DNA from: CBDBBY01 sp965205055
GTDB lineage: Bacteria; Pseudomonadota; Alphaproteobacteria; Rhodobacterales; Rhodobacteraceae
DNA: 64,000 nucleotides
NCBI GenBank assembly: GCA_965205055.1
Contig: OZ242030.1
Coordinates: 4,402,001 to 4,466,000 of the forward strand
Reading direction: 5' to 3'
Shown: positions 35,070-42,449 of the stretch, one piece after another
How positions within the stretch are numbered: the first letter of the stretch is position 1
How the letters are laid out: every line of letters starts with the position of its first letter
Notes under the pieces: generated by a model
What the model saw: the letters and a program-made list of their open reading frames with translations, nothing else
What the model was told of the DNA's origin: nothing
Databases searched by the model: none
Made by a program: the position numbers and the translations under genes

Positions 35070-37448
35070 ATGGACGTGCCCTCGAATTTTGAGTCGATCG
35101 AATACGGTCCCGCGCCTGAGTCCGGCGGTCCTGTCATGGATTGGATCGGGAAGCATGGAGGCGAATTCGGCCATTTCATCGGCGGCCGGTTCATCAAGCG
35201 CAAGGACGGCGCGCGATTCGAATCCAGAAATCCGGCCACTGGAGAATTGCTGGCCGCAGTCGCGCAAGGATCTTCCGAAGATGTCGATGAAGCCGTCGCA
35301 TGCGCTAGGGAGGCCCAGCCGGGCTGGCAGGAGGCCGGCGGCGCCTATCGCGCCCGCTTCCTCTATGCGCTCGCGCGGTCCGTGCAGAAGAATTCGCGGC
35401 TGCTGGCGGTTCTCGAGACTCTGGACAACGGGAAGCCGATAAGGGAGGCGCGGGATATCGATGTGCCGCTCGTGGCAAGGCATTTCCATTTCCACGCCGG
35501 CGCAGCGAAACTTCTTGAATCCGAATTTCCCGGATGGGAGGCGCACGGCGTGTGCGGCCAGATCATTCCGTGGAATTTTCCGCTGCTGATGCTGGCGTGG
35601 AAGGTCGCGCCCGCATTGGCAACCGGCAATGCGGGCGTTCTGAAGCCGGCCGAATACACCTCTCTCAGCGCGCTGCTGTTCGCCGAACTCGCGGCGGAAG
35701 CCGGCCTGCCGCCGGGCGTGCTGAACGTGGTCACCGGAGACGGAAGGACGGGGGCAGCGCTCGCCGCGCATGACGGCGTGGACAAGATTGCGTTCACCGG
35801 CTCCACTTCGGTCGGGCGAAGCATCCGGGAGGCGACGGCCGGTTCGGGCAAGGCGCTGACCCTTGAACTGGGAGGAAAATCGCCTTTCATCGTTTTCGAG
35901 GATGCCGATCTCGATTCCGCTGTCGAAGGGCTGGTCGATGCGATCTGGTTCAATCAAGGCCAGGTTTGCTGCGCCGGTTCGCGGCTGCTGGTTCAGGAAG
36001 GGGTCGCGGAGAAATTTCATGCGAAGACGATGCGGCGGATGGGCACGCTCCGGATGGGCGATCCGCTCGACAAAGGCATCGATGTCGGCGCCATCGTCGA
36101 CCCTGTCCAGCTCAAGGCGATCGACGACATGGTGGAATCGGGCCGAGAGGAAGGAAGCCGCATCTTTCAGCCTGCGATCGACGTTCCCAGCACGGGATGC
36201 TTCTACCCGCCGACATTGATAACGGGTGCGACCCCTTCATCGCCGCTGATGCAGGAAGAGATCTTCGGGCCGGTCCTGGTCGGAACCACCTTCCGAACGC
36301 CGGGCGAAGCGGTGGAGCTCGCCAACAACACGCGATACGGACTCGCGGCCTCGGTATGGACGGAGAACATAAATCTCGCGCTCGGCATCGCGCCGCAGCT
36401 CGCCTGCGGCGTGGTCTGGGTGAATTCGACGAACTTGTTCGATGCCGCGGCGGGCTTCGGCGGCAGGCGCGAGTCGGGCTTCGGGCGTGAAGGCGGATGG
36501 GAAGGACTCCATCCGTATCTGAAACGTCGGCGCCGAAATGTTTCGCAAGCGCCCGCGGCCCCTTGCGGCAGGGGTCGCGCGGAAGCCGATTCGGCTGTTT
36601 CGAAGGGGATCGATCGCACCGCGAAACAATACATTGGCGGTCGGCAGACGCGTCCCGACAGCGGCTATTCGCTCGCGGTGCGGGATGCGCAGGGCAAGAT
36701 CGCGTGTCACGTCGGCCGGGGCAACAGGAAAGACATCCGCAACGCGGTCGAAGCGGCACGCTCGGCGGCCGGCTGGTCGCGGTCGACGGGGCATCTGCGG
36801 TCTCAGATACTTTATTTCATCGCTGAGAACTTGTCCGCTCGGGCGTCCGAATTCAGCAAGAGGATCGCCGAGTTGACTTCCGCGCCGGCGGCGGATTGCG
36901 ATGCGGAAGTCGCAGCCTCGATCGACAGGCTTTTCACGTACGGCGCTTGGGCTGACAAATTCGACGGAGCCGTTCACGGAGTGCCGCTTCGCGGTTCCGT
37001 ACTGGCGATGAACGAGCCGCTCGGCGTGATCGGAGCATTCTGCCCGGATGAGCATCCGTTGATCGGCGCGATTTCCTTGATGGCTCCCATTATCGCGACA
37101 GGCAATACCTGCGTGCTGGTGCCGTCGGAATCCAAGCCGTTGTCCGCCACGGATCTTTATCAGGTGCTGGACACGTCCGATGTGCCGCCCGGCGTCGTGA
37201 ACATCGTGACGGGGCTGAGGGCGGATCTCGTCGGCCCGCTCGCGGGCCACTACGATGTGGACGGGATCTGGTACTTCGGAGAGGTCGATCTGATCCGCGA
37301 ACTTGAGTCGGCTTCCGCTGGCAACTTGAAGCCGACTTGGGCCGAGCACGAATCGCGCGACTGGATGGACGAGAGCGAAGGCGAGGGGCGCGAGTTTTTG
37401 CGCAATGCCACGCAGGTGAAGAACGTTTGGATACCGTACGGCGAATGA
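35070..37448 (+). CDS. double aldehyde dehydrogenase (complete ALDH plus truncated second ALDH domain)
   Basis: The 792-aa protein has a complete NAD-dependent aldehyde dehydrogenase in residues ~30-490. Active-site motifs are FTGSTSVGRSIREAT, the glutamate in TLELGGKSPF and the cysteine in NQGQVCCAGSRLL. Residues ~520-760 repeat the N-terminal half of an ALDH (FIAENLSARASEF, EPLGVIGAFCPDEHPL, PPGVVNIVTGL) but stop before the ELGGK and catalytic cysteine region, so this copy cannot be catalytic and is probably structural. It lies 3 bp downstream of deoC, which fits oxidation of acetaldehyde to acetate in deoxyribose breakdown. The similar domain arrangement in relatives is from memory. Confidence 0.88.
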   Translation: MDVPSNFESIEYGPAPESGGPVMDWIGKHGGEFGHFIGGRFIKRKDGARFESRNPATGELLAAVAQGSSEDVDEAVACAREAQPGWQEAGGAYRARFLYALARSVQKNSRLLAVLETLDNGKPIREARDIDVPLVARHFHFHAGAAKLLESEFPGWEAHGVCGQIIPWNFPLLMLAWKVAPALATGNAGVLKPAEYTSLSALLFAELAAEAGLPPGVLNVVTGDGRTGAALAAHDGVDKIAFTGSTSVGRSIREATAGSGKALTLELGGKSPFIVFEDADLDSAVEGLVDAIWFNQGQVCCAGSRLLVQEGVAEKFHAKTMRRMGTLRMGDPLDKGIDVGAIVDPVQLKAIDDMVESGREEGSRIFQPAIDVPSTGCFYPPTLITGATPSSPLMQEEIFGPVLVGTTFRTPGEAVELANNTRYGLAASVWTENINLALGIAPQLACGVVWVNSTNLFDAAAGFGGRRESGFGREGGWEGLHPYLKRRRRNVSQAPAAPCGRGRAEADSAVSKGIDRTAKQYIGGRQTRPDSGYSLAVRDAQGKIACHVGRGNRKDIRNAVEAARSAAGWSRSTGHLRSQILYFIAENLSARASEFSKRIAELTSAPAADCDAEVAASIDRLFTYGAWADKFDGAVHGVPLRGSVLAMNEPLGVIGAFCPDEHPLIGAISLMAPIIATGNTCVLVPSESKPLSATDLYQVLDTSDVPPGVVNIVTGLRADLVGPLAGHYDVDGIWYFGEVDLIRELESASAGNLKPTWAEHESRDWMDESEGEGREFLRNATQVKNVWIPYGE

Positions 37449-37525
37449 GGCCGCTCATTCTGCGGCCGCCGCCTGCGTTGACCAAATTCGCGCGCGGATT
37501 GGGCGCGCCGACGATATGCGGTTGA

Positions 37526-38809
37526 TCAGTCGATCAGGCCCAGAAGCAGAAGCGTTTCCCGGTCCGGACTTCCTGTCGCGGAGAGACCTGCCGACGACTG
37601 ATAATTGCGGAGCGCGGTGTTGGATCTGGCACCCCAGATCCCGTCCTCCAAGCCGGCGTCGTGGCCTGCGACGTTCAGGGCCTGCTGAATCTTGCGGTAG
37701 TCGTCGCGCGTCAGCGGCGGCAGCGGAGTCGGGCGAGGCGGCTGCGAGGCGACGCAGGTTCGTTCAACTTCGAAAGCGACATCCTCGATTCCTGCCAGAT
37801 CGAACACCGCCTCGTGCCTCGTTCGGCCCGCATCAGTAAGTTCGATTTGGAAAGTGCGCGCTCTGCCAAGCCGTTCAATCAGTTGTTCCGCCGGCGCGCC
37901 GTCCAAGCTTGCGCCCTGGCCTGCGACTGCGGAACTCCACGTGTCGCTGACTCTTGGTCCGCCGTCGATCCTGTAGTTGACCGCGAAGGAACTCCGGGCA
38001 GAGGCTGAACCCAAGTTTCCGGAGAGATAGCCCGAAAGAACGAAGGCCACGGACGTCACGCCGTCGAAGCACTGGACATGCAGCTGGGCGTCGAGGCGGG
38101 ACGGATCGCGAGCGGCGCTGTAGTAGGACAGATTGTTCGAGAAAACGTTCGTCGCGGTTGCGGCCATTGTCCACCATCCGGCGATTTGCGCTCCTTCCTG
38201 ATAGGCGCGCTGGAACAGCGGATGCGAATAATCGATTTGCGGATAGCGGCGATCCGACCAGGCGTAGGTGACGGGAGCCGTCGCTGCTGCGGATTCCCAT
38301 GCTGCGTCGGCGTCGTCGAGCGAAGCGGGAATGTAGAAGCCGTAGGCGGCTTGGTAATGCGCCAGTCTGAGTTGCGCGGCGGTCAGCTTTTCCGTTTCCG
38401 CCCGGGTGAGCTTTGCCTCGCGCAAGTCGCCGATCTCCAGATCCGCATCCCGCGTCGCTTGCGCGCTTCTGTTTTCCGCATCCCGAATCGCGCGTTCGAT
38501 TTCGCCCGCGACCGAGGGATCCGGCTGGACCGCCTGAGGGACGATGACTGATTCCTGCCCGGAGCGAATCACATTGATCCTGTATTCCAGCAGAGCTTTG
38601 GACAGGCGCATGACCTCCAGCCGCATGCGGGCGATCTCGCGCACGTCTTCCGGCTCCCGGGAGGTGACGACGCGTTCGGCTGCAGCGATTTCACCGGTGA
38701 CAACCCTGAGATCGCGCTGCAGTTCGGAAATGTCTTGCGCAGTCGCGACGCTTGCTGCGATTGCCGCAGCGACTGTCGCGCCGATCAGTTTGGCATTGAG
38801 TGACAACAT
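37526..38809 (-). CDS. secreted VasI-like protein with a C-terminal peptidoglycan-binding domain
   Basis: Predicted 427 aa. An N-terminal signal peptide (LIGATVAAAIAASVATAQD) is followed by a long charged helical region (~30-140). A middle beta-rich region follows, with LHVQCFDGVTSVAFVLSG, YRIDGGPRVSDTW and FDLAGIEDVAFEVERTC; this resembles the VasI/type VI secretion-associated domain found in isolated envelope proteins. The last ~65 residues (YRKIQQALNVAGHDAGLEDG, then WGARSNTALRNYQ) are a PG_binding_1 domain. ATG 38809 has AGGA 6 nt upstream; the longer frame is unsupported. A periplasmic cell-wall role is likely, but no type VI genes are nearby. It converges with the aldehyde dehydrogenase gene. 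Confidence 0.7.
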   Translation of the reverse strand: MLSLNAKLIGATVAAAIAASVATAQDISELQRDLRVVTGEIAAAERVVTSREPEDVREIARMRLEVMRLSKALLEYRINVIRSGQESVIVPQAVQPDPSVAGEIERAIRDAENRSAQATRDADLEIGDLREAKLTRAETEKLTAAQLRLAHYQAAYGFYIPASLDDADAAWESAAATAPVTYAWSDRRYPQIDYSHPLFQRAYQEGAQIAGWWTMAATATNVFSNNLSYYSAARDPSRLDAQLHVQCFDGVTSVAFVLSGYLSGNLGSASARSSFAVNYRIDGGPRVSDTWSSAVAGQGASLDGAPAEQLIERLGRARTFQIELTDAGRTRHEAVFDLAGIEDVAFEVERTCVASQPPRPTPLPPLTRDDYRKIQQALNVAGHDAGLEDGIWGARSNTALRNYQSSAGLSATGSPDRETLLLLGLID

Positions 38810-39097
38810 TGTTTTTCCTGCTTCCTTGCTTTTGCAGGCCCGTCGAATCGCGCCAACTTGAATCGCGATTCGCAATCCGAAACTGAAATTGTTTCCCGCG
38901 GAACCGTGCGCAGAGGAAAATATTTTCTGCTTCGCCGCAAGTAAACTTGAATTTTGGCAATATGGAACGCTTGTCTGCAAGGTTTCATGTCTTTACTTCA
39001 TGTCGCGGGGCAAAGGACGGGCCGCAGTGTTTGCGTGGAAGCTTGCCAGCAAGTAAAGTCGAAACGCTTGACGCTCCTTGAATCAGGAATTTGCGAA

Positions 39098-40057
39098 ATG
39101 CCGAGAAAAAAGATTGCAATGATCGGGGCCGGTCAGATTGGCGGAACCTTGGCCCATCTCGCCGCGATGCGCGAGCTGGGCGATGTCGTGATGTTCGACA
39201 TACAAGAGGGCGTGCCGGGCGGCAAAGCTCTGGACATCGCGGAAAGCGGCCCAGTCCTCAAGTTCGACGCGCGGCTGGAAGGCGCAAGCGACTACTCGGC
39301 GATCGCCGGCGCCGACGTCTGCATCGTGACGGCCGGCGTTCCCAGAAAGGCCGGAATGTCCAGGGACGATCTGCTCGGCGTCAATCTGAAAGTCATGAAA
39401 TCGGTCGGCGAAGGCATCGCCGAGCATGCGCCCGGCGCGTTCGTCATTTGCATCACGAATCCTCTTGATGCGATGGTTTGGGCCCTCCGCCAGTATTCGG
39501 ACCTCCCCCATTCCCGGGTTGTGGGCATGGCGGGAATTCTTGATTCGGCCCGGTTCCGCCATTTCCTTTCGTTGGAATTCGGGGTGTCCATGCGCGACGT
39601 CACGGCGTTCGTGCTCGGCGGCCATGGCGATTCGATGGTTCCTCTCGTGCGCTATTCGACCGTCGCGGGCATACCGCTCCCCGACCTGGTCGAAATGGGC
39701 TGGGTGTCGAGCGAGCGATTGGAGGAAATCGTGCAGCGCACCCGCGACGGCGGGATAGAGATCGTAAATCTGCTCGGAACCGGATCCGCATTCTATGCGC
39801 CGGCGGCGTCCGCCATCGAAATGGCCGAAGCGCACCTCGGCGACCAGAAACGAGTCCTTCCCTGCGCGGCCCACCTCAGCGGCCAATACGGGCAGGAGAA
39901 CATTTTCGTCGGCGTTCCGGTTGTCATCGGCGCGGGCGGCGTCGAACGGATCGTGGAAATCGAGCTCAATCCGGAAGAGCGCGAAATGTTCGAGAAATCG
40001 GCCGACTCCGTCAAAAAGCTCGTGGACGCATGCAAATCCATCGATCCTGCGCTTTAG
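39098..40057 (+). CDS. mdh: malate dehydrogenase
   Basis: The 319-aa protein starts PRKKIAMIGAGQIGGTLAHL, the Rossmann motif of LDH-like malate dehydrogenases. It includes CIVTAGVPRKAGMSRDDLL with the substrate-binding arginines, ITNPLDAMVW, and the active-site histidine in LGGHGDSMVPL. It oxidises malate to oxaloacetate in the TCA cycle. ATG 39098 has AGGA 9 nt upstream. It heads the mdh-sucC-sucD-sucA-sucB-lpd series, an order typical of alphaproteobacteria. Confidence 0.96.
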   Translation: MPRKKIAMIGAGQIGGTLAHLAAMRELGDVVMFDIQEGVPGGKALDIAESGPVLKFDARLEGASDYSAIAGADVCIVTAGVPRKAGMSRDDLLGVNLKVMKSVGEGIAEHAPGAFVICITNPLDAMVWALRQYSDLPHSRVVGMAGILDSARFRHFLSLEFGVSMRDVTAFVLGGHGDSMVPLVRYSTVAGIPLPDLVEMGWVSSERLEEIVQRTRDGGIEIVNLLGTGSAFYAPAASAIEMAEAHLGDQKRVLPCAAHLSGQYGQENIFVGVPVVIGAGGVERIVEIELNPEEREMFEKSADSVKKLVDACKSIDPAL

Positions 40058-40174
40058 TGCATTTCGCGGTTCGGCAGGCAAGGATGCCCGCTATCGCGAA
40101 AGGGAGGAACTCGGCGGCCGGCGGCATCGTTTTCGGAACATGCATTCTTTTGCAGAGATAGGCGGACGATCAGC

Positions 40175-41383
40175 ATGAACATTCATGAATACCAGGCGAA
40201 AGAACTGCTGAGACGCTTCGGTGCTCCTGTCGCGGACGGCAGATCAGTCCTGAGGGCCGAAAACGCCAAGGCCGCTGCGGCCCAATTGGACGGCCCGACA
40301 TGGGTCGTGAAGGCGCAAATCCACGCGGGCGGGCGCGGAAAGGGATCGTTCAAGGAGAGCAGCGCCGGCGACAAGGGCGGGGTGCGCATCGCGAAGTCGG
40401 TGGAGGAAGCTGCCGGAGAAGCGAAACGAATGCTCGGCAGAACGCTCGTCACCCACCAGACCGGTCCTGCGGGTCGGCAGGTCAACCGGATTTACATCGA
40501 AGACGGCGCGGACATCGCGGACGAGTTCTATCTTGCGCTTCTCGTCGACCGCCAAAGCTCGTCGGTGTCTTTCGTGTGCTCCACGGAGGGCGGAATGGAC
40601 ATCGAGGAGGTGGCGAAGAATTCGCCGGAAAAGATCCTGACCATCCCAGTCAATCCTGCGTCGGGAATTCAGCCTTACCACGGCCGGCGCATCGCCTTCG
40701 CGCTCGGTCTGCAGGGCGGGCAGGTCAGGCAGTGCGTAGCTCTTGCGAACGCATTGTACCGGCTCTTCACGGAAAAGGATGCCGAGCTTCTGGAAATCAA
40801 TCCGCTGATCACGACCAGATCCGGCGACCTGAAATGCCTCGACTGCAAGATGAGCTTCGATTCGAACGCGCTTTACCGGCATCCGGGAATCGTCGATCTG
40901 CGCGACCAAACGGAGGAGGACCCGCGGGAGCGCGAGGCGTCGAAATTCGATTTGAACTACGTGTCTCTGGACGGCGACATCGGATGCATGGTCAACGGCG
41001 CGGGCCTGGCGATGGCGACGATGGACATCATCAAGCTCTACGGATCCGCGCCCGCGAACTTTCTCGACGTCGGCGGCGGCGCGTCCAAGGACAAGGTGAC
41101 GGAGGCGTTCAAGATCATCACATCCGACCCCAAGGTCAAGGGAATTCTGGTGAACATCTTCGGCGGGATCATGCGATGCGACGTCATCGCGAACGGCGTT
41201 GTCGAGGCGGTTCGGGAGACAGGCCTTTCCGTGCCGCTCGTGGTTCGCCTCGAGGGCACCAATGTCGAAAAGGGCAAGGCCATAATCAACGACAGCGGGC
41301 TTGACGTGATCGCGGCGGACAATCTGGATGACGCCGCCAAGAAGATCGTGGCCGCGGTCGGCGGGCGGGAGAGTTCCGCTTGA
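40175..41383 (+). CDS. sucC: succinyl-CoA synthetase beta subunit
   Basis: The 402-aa protein begins MNIHEYQAKELLRRFGAPVA, the standard SucC N-terminus with an ATP-grasp fold. Later motifs include LEINPLITTRSGDL, LDVGGGASKDKVTEAFKI and VNIFGGIMRCDVIANGVVEA. It binds ATP/ADP and CoA and, with SucD, makes ATP from succinyl-CoA. It lies 117 bp after mdh and 75 bp before sucD on the same strand. Confidence 0.96.
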   Translation: MNIHEYQAKELLRRFGAPVADGRSVLRAENAKAAAAQLDGPTWVVKAQIHAGGRGKGSFKESSAGDKGGVRIAKSVEEAAGEAKRMLGRTLVTHQTGPAGRQVNRIYIEDGADIADEFYLALLVDRQSSSVSFVCSTEGGMDIEEVAKNSPEKILTIPVNPASGIQPYHGRRIAFALGLQGGQVRQCVALANALYRLFTEKDAELLEINPLITTRSGDLKCLDCKMSFDSNALYRHPGIVDLRDQTEEDPREREASKFDLNYVSLDGDIGCMVNGAGLAMATMDIIKLYGSAPANFLDVGGGASKDKVTEAFKIITSDPKVKGILVNIFGGIMRCDVIANGVVEAVRETGLSVPLVVRLEGTNVEKGKAIINDSGLDVIAADNLDDAAKKIVAAVGGRESSA

Positions 41384-41458
41384 CCGGCGCGTCCGCGAAA
41401 TCGCTCGGCGGAGTCCGCCGCTCTCATATCCTTCAGGACAAGGACTTGGATCTGGTTC

Positions 41459-42349
41459 ATGGCTGTATTGGTTGACAAGAACACGAAAGTGATTTGCCAG
41501 GGCTTCACGGGAGCCCAAGGGACTTTCCATTCCGAGCAAGCGCTCGCCTACGGAACGAATGTCGTCGGCGGCGTCACGCCGGGAAAGGGCGGACGAGAGC
41601 ATCTGGGGCTGCCGGTATTCAATACGGTGCACGAAGCGAGAGAGCGGACCGGAGCCGACGCCAGCGCGATATACGTGCCGCCTCCATTCGCCGCGGACGC
41701 AATAATGGAAGCGATCGACGCCGGGGTCGAGCTCATCGTTTGCATTACCGAGGGAATACCGGTTCAGGACATGATCAAGGTGAAAAGCGCGCTGGAATCC
41801 TCCGGATCCAGACTGGTCGGTCCGAATTGCCCGGGCGTGATCACTCCGGACGCATGCAAGATCGGAATCATGCCCGGCCCAATTCACCGCAGGGGCTCGG
41901 TCGGCGTCGTTTCGCGGTCGGGCACGCTCACTTACGAAGCGGTGAAGCAGACGTCCGACGCCGGACTCGGACAATCCACCTGCGTCGGAATAGGCGGCGA
42001 CCCCGTCAAGGGGACGGAATTCGTGGACGTGCTTGAGCTGTTCCTCGCCGACGAAGAAACGAGTTCGATCATAATGATCGGCGAGATCGGGGGCAGCGCG
42101 GAAGAAGAAGCCGCGGCGATGCTGAAGGATGAAGCGAAATGCGGTCGGATGAAGCCGGTAGCCGGATTCGTCGCCGGACTCACGGCCCCGCCCGGACGCA
42201 GGATGGGCCATGCCGGGGCGGTCGTGTCGGGCGGCAAAGGCACGGCTGAAGACAAGATTGAAGCCATGCAGTCGGCAGGGATCGCAATAGCGGAGAGTCC
42301 TGCCGCGCTGGGAGCCGCAGTGAAGAAGGCGATTGCGAACCGGAAATGA
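41459..42349 (+). CDS. sucD: succinyl-CoA synthetase alpha subunit
   Basis: The 296-aa protein starts MAVLVDKNTKVICQGFTGAQ, the CoA-binding entry of SucD. The catalytic phosphohistidine is in RRMGHAGAVVSGGKGTA. VGPNCPGVITPDACKIGIMP is another hallmark. It forms the alpha-beta enzyme with SucC. A short 75-bp gap separates it from sucC, and the sucA start lies 100 bp downstream. Confidence 0.96.
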   Translation: MAVLVDKNTKVICQGFTGAQGTFHSEQALAYGTNVVGGVTPGKGGREHLGLPVFNTVHEARERTGADASAIYVPPPFAADAIMEAIDAGVELIVCITEGIPVQDMIKVKSALESSGSRLVGPNCPGVITPDACKIGIMPGPIHRRGSVGVVSRSGTLTYEAVKQTSDAGLGQSTCVGIGGDPVKGTEFVDVLELFLADEETSSIIMIGEIGGSAEEEAAAMLKDEAKCGRMKPVAGFVAGLTAPPGRRMGHAGAVVSGGKGTAEDKIEAMQSAGIAIAESPAALGAAVKKAIANRK

Positions 42350-42449
42350 AACGCTGCAACATGATGGACTGGCTGGATGCGGTCCGCAGGCGCGAGTCGA
42401 TCTCCGCGTGCAATGTTTTCCCGAAGGGCCGCATCATGGGGGTATGACA

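Noticed and set aside
40244..42211. 655-codon minus-strand frame opposite sucC/sucD
   Set aside because: It is an antisense shadow of two certain TCA genes, with no domain of its own.
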